Origin: Guillardia theta CCMP2712 | Lineage: Eukaryota > Cryptophyceae > Pyrenomonadales > Geminigeraceae | Direction: 5' to 3' | Assembly: GCF_000315625.1 (NCBI RefSeq) | Contig: NW_005434466.1 | Span: 1-55,220, forward strand | DNA: 55,220 bases | In this document: positions 1-13,074 of the stretch, piece by piece | Position numbering within the stretch: the first letter of the stretch is position 1 | Layout: each line of letters starts with the position of its first letter | Translations under genes and position numbers: made by a program | Notes under the pieces: generated by a model | Database searches by the model: none | Told to the model about the DNA's origin: nothing | The model's input: the letters and a program-made list of their open reading frames with translations, nothing else

Positions 1-23
1 TCTTCTCCTTCTGTTCTGATTAC

Positions 24-1927
24 CTTCCATGGTGGCATGCTTTCCAAGATCTCCTTCTTCCCGTACAGGAAACCTGCTCTCCCGTCAACTCTCTCAATCC
101 TCTTTCCTCCCCCGTGACCACTACCTTGCCCCCTCTCCCTCCCTCCGTCCCTCCGTCCCTCCGTCCCTCCGTCCCTCCGTCCCTCCACTCTCTCTCTCTC
201 TCTCTCTCTCCCTCCCTCGCTCTCTCCCTCCCCTCCCCCCTCTCTCTCGCTCTCGCTCTCGCTCTCGCTCTCGCTCTCTCTCCCCCTCTCCCCCTCTCTC
301 CCTCTCCCTACCTGATCCGCTGGGGCCACAGAGCTTGTGACCGGAGGCGACGAGGAAGTCGCAGTCGAGGAGGCGAACGTCCAGGGGCATGTGAGGAGCA
401 GACTGGCAGGCGTCCAGCAGAATTTTCGCGCCGACCGCATGAGCAGCAGCGACGATTTCTTGCACGGGGTTGATACACCCGAGCATGTTGGAGACGTGGA
501 CGACGGCTACGATCTTGGTCTTGTCGGACAGGATGGAGCTGTTGTGAGATTAGGACAAGGGAGAGGGTACGTTAGGACAGGACAGGGCAGGGCAGGGCAG
601 GAGAGGACAGGAGAGGACAGGACAGGACAAGGAAGTGGAGGCCAGGAGAGGATAAGAGGGGACATGAGGATTGGAAAGGAGAGGGGTGGAGCATGATGGT
701 ACCGGAAGTGATCCATATCAAAACCTTGTTGGGAATTGAGCTGAAAGAAATGTCACAGGCGATCATCTCCTCCTCTCCCTCCCTCCTTCTTCTCCATGCC
801 CTCTTCTTCCCCTCTTCCCTCCCCTTCCCCTCCTCCTCTCTGCTTCCCCTCCGCCTTCCCTCCCCCTCTCCCTGCTCCCCTCTCCCTGCTCCCTGCTCCC
901 TGCTCCCTGCTCCCTGCTCCCTGCTCCCTGCTCCTGCTCCCTCCTCCTCCCTCCTCCTCCCTCCTCCTCCCTCCTCCTTCCCTCACCTTAACATGCTTCA
1001 ACACGGCTCCCGTCTTGCTTGCAACGAGCTGCCATGGGACGATGTTGCTATGATGTTCCATCTCGCTGATGATGATTTCATCCCCTCCTTCAGATTGCTC
1101 ATACCCCACGAGTACGCGACCAGGTTGATCGCCTCTGTTGCCCCGCTCGTGAACACGATCTCCTCCCTCCTCGCGTTCACAAACTTTGCGACGATCTCGC
1201 GCGCTCCCTCGTACATGTCGGTAGCTTTCACAGACAGGGCATGCGACCCTCGGTGAACATTCGAGTTGCTCTCCTCGTAGAACTTCTTCATCGCCTCCAG
1301 CACCTGCACCGGCTTCTGGCTCGTTGCCGCGCCTGAGGTGCCGTGAGAGGCAGAGACGGGCAAGCAGAGGAGAGGAAAGGTGTATTGATGTTGGCAGAAC
1401 GCACACTGACTGAGTTGGTGAGGGGGGGGAGGAGGGAGGAGAAGGAGAAGGGGAGGAAGAGAAAGAGGGAAAGAGGGAAAGAGGGAAAGCAGTGGGCAGA
1501 GAGGTGAGTGGGAGGAGCTTACTATCAAGATAGATAAGATCTTTTCCTCCATGCACTTTCTGTTTCAGGATGGGGAAATCTTTCCTAACTTCCTTTCCAA
1601 GGCTGAGGCTCGTGGAGCTCGCCTGAGGTAACGGCTCTCAGTTGAAAGAAGAGAAAACAATCATATCATCCATCAGGTCGTGTCAACAATAGCATGACAC
1701 TCAGAGCAGGAACTGCTCGTCATGCAGAACGCCATGCAAGGTGTCCAAGCACACTAGAGCGCAAACAAGGTAACCCGCATCATGCTGACCTTGAGCTGGT
1801 GGTGGATCCCCCGATAGCCCATGGAGCTGGTCAGGTGAGGAGCTCTGAACGTGCAGACTTGTCGGACCCCCAGCCCTGCCACTAGCAGCAGCATCCTCCA
1901 CGCCCACGCTACTCTTGCCCTCGACAT
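24..1927 (-). CDS. sufS: Plastid cysteine desulfurase (SufS/NifS class V aminotransferase), 3' part outside window
   Basis: A PLP enzyme that removes sulfur from cysteine for Fe-S cluster assembly, here probably in the plastid. Exons I can join, 5' to 3': 1927-1790, 1622-1523, 1332-987, 740-703, 538-312, 73-24; all phases fit except for one frame break. Recognisable blocks are [63 protein letters not shown], the PLP-lysine motif [10 protein letters not shown], and [15 protein letters not shown]. The leader from the ATG at 1927 has a hydrophobic stretch (MLLLVAGLG) followed by a TFRAPH segment, as in bipartite presequences of secondary plastids. Frame breaks near the C run at 1082-1085: NLKEG continues as [11 protein letters not shown] only if one base is added. 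The catalytic-Cys region lies beyond the edge. Family call is firm; plastid targeting is inferred. Confidence 0.88.
1080..1090 (-). other. Single-base frame break in SufS exon 3
   Basis: Upstream of a run of four C (plus strand 1082-1085) the SufS frame reads [18 protein letters not shown], and downstream the conserved [11 protein letters not shown] continues in the next frame. Exon 3 (346 nt) also fits the phases of its neighbours only if it had one more base. This is either a homopolymer sequencing error or a real mutation. Confidence 0.75.
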
Positions 1928-2354
1928 GCGCGATCTGAGCAAGGGGGGGCAAGTTGTTTATATCCTCATAGCGGCCCGGGGGCCGGTCCCCGGGCCCGCG
2001 GCCGGCGGCCGGCGGCCAGTGCTACGGGCATGATCTGCCGCGGCGGAGTCTCCGCGGGCCCGGCAGGGGGTGACTCAGACTCAGAGGTCGGTTATTTCAC
2101 AGTCATGAGTCAAGTTTATTTACAGTACACTGAGACCACCGTGGGACTCAGTGAAGCAGACGGCACGGTACTACCGTAACAATCACGCGACTGATCAGTG
2201 CGGTTGGACGGTCGAAGCCTCAGTCTACTCAGTGAGGGGCCGCGGGTCCGTCACTGCTCAGGCTTCACCCAACCAGTTTCAAGAGAGAATTGGTGCTCCT
2301 GCAGAGGAAGCAGTCAGTGAGTTGAACCCAACAGTCATCGATAATGATATGTCC
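1928..2354. other. Intergenic spacer with GC-rich palindromic block
   Basis: Between the SufS start and the end of the LRR gene. Positions about 1970-2070 are almost pure G+C with nested GGCC/CCGG inverted repeats. About 2095-2240 is a mixed region with CAGTACACTGAG and GGTACTACCGTAAC motifs of the kind also seen at 3.9-4.4 kb and 47.3 kb. No gene is visible. It may hold the SufS promoter. Confidence 0.5.
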
Positions 2355-3581
2355 TCACCAGGGCAGGAAGACTAGATCGACCTCGTGGTACACGAAGCAC
2401 ATCATGTCGCTTGGCTGGGCGCCATCGATCCTCTGGAGGCAAGGGTGCTCACGGATACAAACCCAGGATTCCAGAGGAGGCTCCATCATCAGCCCCAGCC
2501 CTCCCGTTGCCGCCGTTCCATTTCTCAGCAGCTCCAGCATCGCTGCCCAATCCCTTTGCTCAACACACTCCGGGAAGGAGAGCAAAGAAGTATCAACCAA
2601 GGGGAGCGGGGTACTTGCAGAGCTGGAATTGACAGCACTGGTGGCGTTGAAGATATCAGCGCTAGGGTCAGCATCGCTGGAATGGTGAGGGGGCAACACA
2701 AGGACCGTGTGAATGCCGACAACGATGCGTCCTCCACCATCGTAGAAGTTTGAAGTGTTGGCGAGCGCACGGACGTCCAGTTGTGAAGGAGGGATCAAAC
2801 TGCAGTCACCGATGTAACTTCTAGCATACTCCTGCCACTGAAATAGCCGTGACGGGTATAATCTTTCACCATTTTGCTCGATGTGCCCTATCGTCCATCC
2901 ACAGCCCGTGTTTAATATTTTCCAGGCTTCGTCGCCGTTTTTGCGAAAGCAGTGACTGGAATCATCTCTGCCAGGAGAAATACCTTCACCGTGGGCGCAG
3001 TTGAAGGCCTCGCAGTACTCCCCTGCCATGTCCGAAGGGAGGCTTGTCGAATCCAACTCAACCCTGATGTGCGGGTAGCATGGAGTCACGTCAGTGGTCA
3101 CATTCTGACACAACCGTGCTAGTACAGTTGAATCTAATGCCATTGCCAACAGTGGCCAAGAAGCATAATAGCACGTCAATTGATTGAAACCGACGTCAAT
3201 AGAAGACAGCTGAGTGCAGTTTGAAAATGCATCGGGTGCTATGCTGGACAATTGGTTGTATCTGAGGTCGAGAAGTTGTAGACTACTGAGACCATCGAAC
3301 AATCCTTGTGAAATATTTGTCAGCTGGTTGTGTGAAAGGTCAAGGTATGTCATGTCTGCAAGTCCGTCGAAGGTTCCTCGTTCGATCTCAGCAATCCCAG
3401 CAGCCTTCAACACGCAGGGCCCAGTGCCTGCCAAGCAGCTTCCCGTCCTTTGAAGCAGACCTGCGTCTGATACAGTGAAGGAGCAGTTCCCACACATGAC
3501 GTTGGTAGCGCCTTCCGTTTGCGTTGTCCAACCCCCGAGTACAAGCAGCGCCATCACTAGCGCCGGAGCTGTCCCTGCCAT
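2355..3581 (-). CDS. Secreted leucine-rich repeat protein, short relative of the 26 kb/47 kb surface genes
   Basis: About 408 aa from the ATG at 3581 (an upstream in-frame TTG is ignored). It begins with a signal peptide (ALVMALLVLGGW) and then a Cys cap with the pattern CGNCSFTVSDAGLLQRTGSC, which matches CGATATFIVSDSGVLSRQ in the two large LRR genes. Three LRRs follow (YLDLSHNQLTNISQGLF, LLDLRYNQLSSIAPDAF and a third) and a closing FNQLTCYYASWPL, again as in the large genes. The rest is a Cys-containing domain with several N-x-S/T sites that I do not recognise. It lacks the kelch, beta-helix and membrane parts. The stop at 2355 could be bypassed by a GTGAGG donor overlapping it; the alternative exon ends about 80 nt further on after roughly ten residues. 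Probably secreted; function unknown. Confidence 0.8.
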   Translation of the reverse strand: MAGTAPALVMALLVLGGWTTQTEGATNVMCGNCSFTVSDAGLLQRTGSCLAGTGPCVLKAAGIAEIERGTFDGLADMTYLDLSHNQLTNISQGLFDGLSSLQLLDLRYNQLSSIAPDAFSNCTQLSSIDVGFNQLTCYYASWPLLAMALDSTVLARLCQNVTTDVTPCYPHIRVELDSTSLPSDMAGEYCEAFNCAHGEGISPGRDDSSHCFRKNGDEAWKILNTGCGWTIGHIEQNGERLYPSRLFQWQEYARSYIGDCSLIPPSQLDVRALANTSNFYDGGGRIVVGIHTVLVLPPHHSSDADPSADIFNATSAVNSSSASTPLPLVDTSLLSFPECVEQRDWAAMLELLRNGTAATGGLGLMMEPPLESWVCIREHPCLQRIDGAQPSDMMCFVYHEVDLVFLPW

Positions 3582-5057
3582 GCTGGCCAAAGATACTAGT
3601 TCCCCGGACCTCCCCTACCATCCGGACTACGTTGGGGTCCCACCCACCACCGTGACGACCACCACCACCACCTGCTGACTCGGACCACCACCACCACCAC
3701 CACCACCACCACCACCACCACCGTACTGTGACGGTACCGTAGTACACCACCACAACCCGGCTGGTGACCACCCCCGGCACCACCACCGCCACCACCCCCG
3801 GCACAACCCCCGGCACCACCCCCGGCACCCTACAGTACGGACAGTCAGCCCTGACGGTCCCCAGCAGCCTTGTAAGGTGTCGTACAATTGACCTGGACTC
3901 TCGTCACTACTGACCCGCACCTGGTACTGAATACTTGTTAACTTAACTTTTGAATACTATTGATCACTACTGCCACGGTACCAATGAACCGCACCTGGTA
4001 CTGAATACTTGTTAACTTAACTTTGAATACTGTTGATCACTACTGCCACGGTACCAATGACCCGCACCTGGTACTGAATATAATTGATTATTGACTACCA
4101 CACCATGGTACTGAATACCGTAGTACTCAGTGTTGATCACTACTGACCGACCGACTGACACGATGGTACCAATGACCCGCACCTGGTACTGAATATAATT
4201 CAGTGATTATTGCTCCTGTTGATCACTACTGACTACGTAAAAGACTACCAGGTACCGGACAATTGTTTACTCAAAACCAGGTACCAATGACCCTCACCTG
4301 GTTCGGTTGCCAAGTTGACGCGGCCCGGCGCTGCCGCGGCCCGCCCGGGCCCGTCACGGCGTGCTAGGCCCCTACGGATTGACACTGTACTACCGAAGTA
4401 CTGGTGACCCGCCCGGCCCCTGGTACGCCGCCCAAGCTCAGCGGCTAGTCAGCTCTTTGTCACCGGCGATCCCAGGGCGCCGTAGCCAGGAACGGGGGCC
4501 GACTCCCCGGGCCCGGTCTTCAGTGTGCTACTTGAGAAACTCGGTGACGCCGGGCATCTGAACGTAGGGCCACAGTTTAGCGGCCGAGCAGGGCCACATA
4601 CAGCTGGCCCTGGGTCACCAGTCCACCCGGTTTTGCGGGGACCGGGCCGGGATCGGATAGTGCAGCTACCAGCCACGAAAGTTCGGAGGTTTTAAAGCTT
4701 CATTTTTGAAGTTTGTGAGGTAAGAAGAAGGAGGAGAACGAGAAGACTACAACGTCTGATAGCCTTCTGTGCTGTCTCCGCCTCTCCTGCGGCACAGGAA
4801 CTGAGTGAGGAGGGGAGGGAAGGAGCACACAAAGGCAGGTAATAACACAGAGGAGGACATCAATGAGCACTGAACAGGTCAAGACAGCAACGTTGGACCA
4901 AGTAGGAGCATGGGAGGAGAAGGAGGAAGCCAGCAGCTCACCGTGAGGTGGAGGAAAATCCTCCGACTCCTCCACTGCGGCTCATCAGGGCTTCAGCAAG
5001 GTCCCTGCACACCATCAAAGTTCAGCGGCTTCCAGCTCAGCAGCAGCAGCAGCAATT
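3582..5057. other. Intergenic region: ACC repeat, GTACTGAATA repeat cluster, GC islands
   Basis: Contains an (ACC)n tract at about 3655-3725, a cluster of short dispersed repeats at 3905-4300, and GC-rich blocks at about 4320-4400 and 4480-4660 with CCCGGGCC palindromes. No credible exon was seen. It must include the promoter of the LRR gene on the minus strand. Confidence 0.5.
3905..4300. repeat. Cluster of imperfect short repeats (GCACCTGGTACTGAATA / TGATCACTACTG)
   Basis: GCACCTGGTACTGAATA occurs four times (starting about 3917, 3991, 4065 and 4180). Two copies are followed by CTTGTTAACTTAACTTT and two by TAATT. TGATCACTACTG occurs several times between them, with GGTACCAATGAMCC next to it. 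The units share blocks but are not evenly spaced, so this is a decayed or composite array and not a simple satellite. Confidence 0.75.
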
Positions 5058-6613
5058 TCACCGAGCCATGTGGATATACTCGATGCCGGGGATAATGTCC
5101 TCGCCCCTGAGGTGAGAGACGTTAAGGAGGCAGAGGAGAGAGCAGGAAGGAGGGAGAGGGGGAGAGAGGGGGAGAGAGGGAGAGAGAGGGAGAGGAAGAG
5201 AGGGAGAGGGAGAGGAAGAGGGAGAGGGAGAGGGAGAGGGAGAGGGAGAGGGAGAGGGAGAGGGAGAGGGAGAGGGATGGAGGAGGATGGAGGGAGAGGG
5301 ACAGTGGGAGAACGAGCGGAGAGAAAAAGAGTAGCAGATGGTAGGAGGAAGAGGAATTGAAGAGAGTGACGGCTGGGCACCTTCTCTGCTGTACAGAGTA
5401 GTTGTATGCGCATCCCATCACGCAGAAAGCGACGATCTGCAGGGACGATGAGCTCAATGGAGAGAGAAGGGGAGCGGCTCACGAGGAGGAACGAGACCAT
5501 GACGAACACAGTGAAGGCATTGCTCTTGTCCGATCCAGACTGCAGGTTGAGGATGTCAGCACAGTGAAGGATCTCCTCCTCCTCCTCCTCCTCCTCCTCC
5601 TCCTCCTCACCTCTCCCATCCCACACTCATAGGTGAAGGCGAAGTCACAGGGGTAGTACTGGTTCGCAAAGCTGATCTCCACGTGCACGTCGGCGAGGCC
5701 TGTCTGGTAGCAGTGGAAGTCCAGCTGGAGCATGAGCATGTCCCGGGTGTCAACCAGCCCTCCTCTCGCTGCCGACCCCGACATGGTCACCGCAAGGATG
5801 TGCGGCTGGTCGGTGAAGACGTCGGGCGCATCGACCTCCTGCGAGGCGGGCAGCCCTTGCAGGTCCTCGTCAGCCATCATGAGGTAGAAGACGGCCGAGC
5901 TCACGTCCCCAGGGATGACCGCGCGGTCATGCGCCACTGAAGGGATATCCTCGTCCGTCCACCCTGGCATCACCTCCCCGTCCTTGATAACCACCTTGGA
6001 GATATCCTCCTCGATCCCCGTCGAAGCGTCGTAAACATCGAAGCCCTTCCTATAGTTTGGAATCCCGACCGGGCAGTTCACGACCATGTGGACTTCTCCC
6101 ACGCACCCGGTGTCGTACGCCGCACAGACGCATGGGGCAGACTGTAGGTTGCAGGCAGAGTTGGACTGCTCGAGGTAGGAGGGGCAGCCTTGGCAGTGGA
6201 TGTAAACGTCAGCTTGCCTGGCGTTCGTCTCGCACCCTTGACCCCTGTCTCCGTTCTCGTACATCATGTAGAACGTGTCTGACGGCTGATGGAACTTGAT
6301 GCTGCCTGCTCCTCCCGTGAAGGTCCCGTAGTCGTGCAGGTTTGAATAGACTCCGTTACACAAATGGACGGTCCACTTGGAGTTCCCATCCCTTGTTGTG
6401 GTGTTGGTGAACTGTACCTGAACGCCTGAGAGAGGGCTCCAGTCCCAACTCTCCATGTTAGTCTTAACTTTCGGGCAATCGGCATTAGAGAGGTCTGCAG
6501 GACAGAAGAAGAACGTTCAGAAACGCATGAAAACAAACAGAAAGAGTTCAGAACATGCTGTTACCTATACATGAGATCAGGACGAAAATGAAGGCGACTC
6601 GCCCGACCAGCAT
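5058..6613 (-). CDS. Type I membrane protein with MRH-like lumenal domain (Atg27/mannose-6-phosphate-receptor-like)
   Basis: Five exons, all phase-consistent: 6613-6565, 6494-5611, 5539-5483, 5436-5381, 5106-5058; 364 aa. It has a signal peptide (MLVGRVAFIFVLISC), then a large Cys-rich lumenal part with WTVHLCNGVYSN, paired-Cys segments and a final LQLDFHCYQ...YPCDFAFTYECG, which resembles the closing strands of MRH domains. One transmembrane helix (AFTVFVMVSFLLIVAFCVMG) is assembled across an intron, followed by a short tail RRGEDIIPGIEYIHMAR. This layout is that of sorting receptors of the Golgi/endosome (Atg27, M6P receptors), which bind glycans or sort cargo. The tail may carry sorting signals (inference). 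The exon structure is well supported by phase and by the TM helix; the MRH assignment is moderate. Confidence 0.72.
5548..5610 (-). repeat. (GGA)n tract filling an intron
   Basis: The intron after YECGMGE starts GTGAGGAGG and is mostly GGA triplets on the sense strand. It is unusual in being purine-rich immediately after the donor. Confidence 0.7.
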
Positions 6614-8267
6614 TCTTGATCCCCTGCAGCCCACGCGTCATTATCAAACAATCGATGGCATTCATGGAGCAGAACACGTCCTCAACCCCTTCCACCATCA
6701 CGACTTATATATTCGTCCCGTGGTCCCCAAACCCCACGTGCATTGCATCAAACTTTGAAGGGAGGGTTGAACATAATCTTTTCACTTGATCGACAGAGAT
6801 ATCCTCACTCTTCATGAAAAGCTGCAGCTCATCCTACCCCAATGCTGATCTGTCATTCTATATCCTTCTCAAAGTCTCACAATCGCGGACCTTGCTTTGA
6901 ATACTTCTGTGTGGTCACGTTCTCTGATCTTTACGCCTTCTTCATGATTCTCTCCCGTTCTTCTCTTTGCATCGTTATACATCATTCTTTACATTCTTAC
7001 ATCTCTCTCCTCTCTTTTCAGAGCTCCAACTCGTTGTCCGTCCCTCATGAATTTCCCGACTTCCAATCCGCTGCCTGCATCCCATTCTGAGGTTTACACT
7101 CCATTCACTGCATACTCTCACTCACTCTACTCCTCATCTTGACCTTTCCTTTATCCTCCTTTCATCCTTTGCCCTTCTCTCCCTCTCTTCCTGCTCGACC
7201 CCCCCTCTTCCCTCCCTTGAATCTGTTTTCCTAGCCGTGGCATTTTCGTCGTCATCAATGTCGGTTACAGGAGTGATTTTCCGTTACGCTTGTCCTCAAT
7301 GCCGGGCGGCCAGCTTCCTTGGCCCGGGCCCGCCCGGTGATTATTGAAATATATATTTATATTCATATTTTTCTTTGGTACCAGAAAGAATCCCCTCGAT
7401 GTATAAATTTGGTAGAAAGTTTCAATGTGATTGACGATTACTATATAAATTGTTTTCAGTCAACAATTGAATCTGGAACTGATTAAAAAAAGGCTTTTTG
7501 CTTGTGCCTCTGAGGAAGAACCCCTGCGATCTTCTGTAAACCAAGGGGTGGGATGCTTTTGTATACTGGGGTCCTGCAACATGAAGGGTGGGTAGCAATT
7601 CATCAACCAAATGGTGGGTACTTGATGGATAAAGTAGGGGTACTCAAAGTTTAAATGGGTGTGTGGCTGATCCAGTGGGGTGGGTGTTTTGTGAAAGGGG
7701 GTATCCTGTTGTCGAACTTGACTATTGACGTGTTGATTGTTCATAGTCAATTTATTTTGTTTTGAGTACCCCTCCTTTCAAGTTTAATTTACTTTTATAG
7801 TACCCCTTCTATCCTCATCTCATCCTTCTTGTGGGTTCTGTAGTCAATTTGCGTTACCCCCGAGGAATGCTGGGGGTGCGGGGAGTGGAAGAAGAAAATC
7901 GAGGATGAAGATGCAAGGGGAGGGAGGATGGAGACGAGAGGACGAGTAGCTAAGTTGCAAGAAGCTGATAGCTGTCTAGAGGAGGAGGACGATGCCTGCA
8001 TGAGGAAGGAAACATCAAAGACAAGATTACTAGACAGTAGAGGAACGAGAGTAGGATCAAAGGGGTGGAAGAAGGCGAGGAAGAAGGGAAAATGATAACT
8101 TCAATAGAGCGTATATTCAACAAATGGAAAGAAAGAGACGGTGTCGAACCATGTCTGGCACAGCAACCGTGTTGGAGCTCCTCATTTTTTCTCATTGCTT
8201 CATCGCAGGTATTTTACTTCGGACACACTCCCTGGAGGCCAGCCGACACGTGTGCCATTAGTAAGAT
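6614..8267. other. Intergenic region between MRH-like and PLAT-PP2C genes
   Basis: Divergent promoter region. 7300-7345 has a short GC palindrome cluster (GGCCCGGGCCCG), 7345-7450 is AT-rich, and 7530-7860 carries many GGGGTA/TACCCC and GGGTGGGT motifs (see repeat entry). Only short unconvincing ORFs are present. Confidence 0.5.
7530..7870. repeat. TACCCC/GGGGTA-rich intergenic spacer (copy 1 of several)
   Basis: G-rich short words such as GGGGTGGGATG, GTGGGTACTTG, AGGGGTACTC and GGGTGGGTG recur every 20-40 nt, flipping to GAGTACCCCTCC and GTACCCCTTC near 7770-7800. The same word set fills other intergenic spacers at about 13.8-14.7, 35.4-35.8, 47.85-48.25 and 52.45-53.3 kb. Confidence 0.65.
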
Positions 8268-10714
8268 ATGAAGCCGTTTGCAACAGCACTTTCTCATATC
8301 TCAAAGAATACTTCTGTTCAGCTCAGAGAGTGGAAATGTCTGATCGAGAACTTTCGGTTTGCTGTGCAGCAGAGTCAATGGAGCAGGAGCGATTATCACG
8401 GCCGTCGATATCACAACGCGGGGAGCAGGAGCTTGGTGTCGTTTGCTTCCAGCAAGCATGGATACTACAAGCGCCATCCTCGCTTCGTCCAGTCGACTCC
8501 CATGGTGAAGAAGGTATCCAATGAGCGGGACACTTACTACAAGTTGAGAATCCACACTGGGGACCTCAGGGGAGCAGGGACCAACGAGCGCGTATACGTG
8601 CGGCTGCATGGGGAGAATGGAAGCTCTGATCAGCTCCCTCTTGCTGTCGAACTGCAGAGAGCCATGACGGTAGAGGCTATCCTGAAAGTGCAAGGTGACC
8701 TTGGGATCTTGGAGAGGATGGAGGTTGGCTTCGTGAACGCGGAGGAGGCGGAGAAGAAGCAGGGGGCGGGTTGGCTGCTGGATCGAGTGGAGGTGACGAG
8801 GATCGACGGGGAAGGGCGACACTTCCCCAAGGCCGTCGTCTTCCCCTGCCAGCGGTGGATCGGTCAGAGCGAGAGCGGGTCGAGGAGCGGAAAGAGTGTG
8901 CAGACCCTCTTCCCGATGGCTACAGAGCAGTCGTATCCCTGGAGATGGGGAGCACATGAGCGCCCGGTATGGAGGAAGCATGCGGGGTCGGGAGACCTCT
9001 CCCTTTGCACGGTGGCAGCTGCCGTACCCCATCCTAACAAGGTCGCCAAGGGAGCTCGGGGCTACATTACGAGGGAGTTCGGGTACGCCGGGGAGGATGC
9101 GTTCGTCATAGTCAACCAGGGGCCCCTGCAGCTGATCGCGGTGGCGGACGGGGTTGCGAGCTGGTGGGAGCTGGGTATCGATGCCGGGGAGTACTCGAGG
9201 CTGCTGCTCTCGTGTGTGAAGGAGACCGCCCTTGAGATCCTGCAGCAGACAATGATGCCCGAGGCCGGGGTGGGGACGGAGGAGATGATGCGTCAGGAGC
9301 CAAACAGTGAGCCCAAGTACTTGGATCCCGTCAACCTCCTGCAGCAAGCATGGGACAAGGTCAGGAGGACTCCGAGCGCGGCAGGGTCGTGCACGGCCTG
9401 CATCCTGATGCTTGATGGGTCAACCAACACAGTGAGGGCAGCAAACTTGGGTGACTCTGGCTTCATGATCGTCAGGATCATCTCGCTGGAGAGACGTGAG
9501 CTACCCTCCTCCCGTCCTCCCTCCGCCACCCAGTCCTCTTCCCTTCTCCCCTCCTCCTCCTTCCCTTGACTTTTTCACTCCTACTTCCCATCCTCACTTC
9601 TGCAACAGGCGGGCTCCCCATCCTGAACACCAACGCCTTCAACAACGTCGTTGAAATCGCTCCTGAGAGCGCGAACTTGCCCATCAAGACTGCCAACTAC
9701 TCGGCTTCAGGGCAGCAGAAGGTGTACGGGAGAACACCTCCTCGTCCCCGCTTCCAGGTGATCTATCGCTCTCCTCCGGGTGAACATGCCCTGGGACGGC
9801 CGTATCAGGTTGATGCCAGCTGTGCTCGATGCTGCTACCCTCACACTCCCGCAGCTGGGGCATCATCAGGGGACAGACTCACCAGAGATTGCAGAGAAGA
9901 TAGAGGTGAAGATGCGTCCTTGACTTGTCTGGTCCTCCCCACCTTGTCCTCTACACTCTTCACACCTTTCCTCATCCCAGCCTTCTCCGGCACTCCTTCC
10001 CTTTCTATTCCACCCACTTGAGCTGCTTGCTTATTGTCCTGGCGCTGACGATGCCGCAGCTGGAGGTGAGGGAGGGAGACTTCGTCATCATGGGGACAGA
10101 CGGACTTTTTGACAACCTCGGTCAGTCGAGCTCCTCCCTAGCCTCCTTTCCTGCTCTCCTTCAAAATTCGTCATCGTCACACAACAACAGGAGAGGACGC
10201 GATCGCTGCGAGGATCCTGCAGGCTTACAACATGATGCGCATCGACGGGAAAGTAGCGAGGTGAGCTGAGAAATCCTTCATCCCCCCCTGCTGGGATGAC
10301 GCTCTTGAATCAACAGGGCAGTCTGCAGCTGGGCCTCGCAGGCTCTCCTCAACGATGCTTTCAATGTGAGTGCTGACGTGGCGGGTGGCGGTGGGGCTGA
10401 CGCTGAGGAAAGACTTCACTGTCCAAGACCGCCATCACCCCGTTCTCCATAGCTGCTTCCGAGGAGCTGGACCTTGCCTACAGGTACGAGGCGCTGATAT
10501 CTCCTCGCCTCCGCCGTCTCCCCTCAACCGACTCACTCACTTCATCCTGTCTCTTCTCTCCCACTCACCCCTCTCACTCACTTCATCCTGTCCCTTCTCT
10601 CCCACTCAACCCTCTCACTCGCTGCAACTTGGTACTCACTGTGAGGTCAGCGGAGGGAAGATGGATGATATCAGTGTGCTCGTCGGCATGGTAGAGCATC
10701 AGGTTCAGGCATAA
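8268..10714 (+). CDS. PLAT-domain PP2C-type (PTC7-like) Ser/Thr phosphatase
   Basis: Exons 8268-9495, 9609-9905, 10060-10120, 10191-10260, 10317-10365, 10413-10483, 10651-10714. Residues about 85-205 are a PLAT/LH2 beta-sandwich (YYKLRIHTGDLRGAGTNERV, GWLLDRVEV, FPCQRW), a lipid/membrane-associating domain. It is followed by a PP2C domain closest in pattern to PTC7: VADGVASWWELGIDAGEYS, GSCTACILMLD, ANLGDSGFMIV, VIYRSPPGEHALGRPYQ, MGTDGLFDNLG, GGKMDDISVLVG. The metal-binding Asp residues (DG, GDSG, TDG, DD) are all present, so an active Mn/Mg phosphatase is expected. Exon 2 has one base too many for its neighbours: the frame of GRPYQ must shift at about 9808 to continue as LMPAVLDAATLTLPQL. 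PTC7 enzymes act mainly in mitochondria or plastids; location here is open. Confidence 0.85.
9801..9812 (+). other. Single-base frame break in the phosphatase gene
   Basis: The motif RSPPGEHALGRPYQ aligns to the PTC7 block preceding a Leu, but the next residues (LMPAVLDAATLTLPQL) are in the +1 frame after CAGG at 9806-9809. Exon 2 is 297 nt long where its flanking phases need 296 or equivalent. One extra G is the simplest explanation. Confidence 0.6.
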
Positions 10715-10830
10715 CACGATCCTTGTCTCTTCTCCGCCTTTCAGCCTTTCGCTTCCTCCCCCGTGCCCTCCATAGCTCACATTGACATTGACATACTTTA
10801 TTACATTCAATTTCCTCTCCTCATTGACAC

Positions 10831-13074
<2,244 letters not shown>

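Noticed and set aside
753-1256. Open frames across the GAG/CTC tracts near 0.8-1.0 kb
   Set aside because: They overlap SufS exons on the minus strand; the tracts are intronic.
8301-9347. Minus-strand 348-codon open frame
   Set aside because: Shadow of the PLAT-PP2C exon, which has clear conserved motifs on the plus strand.
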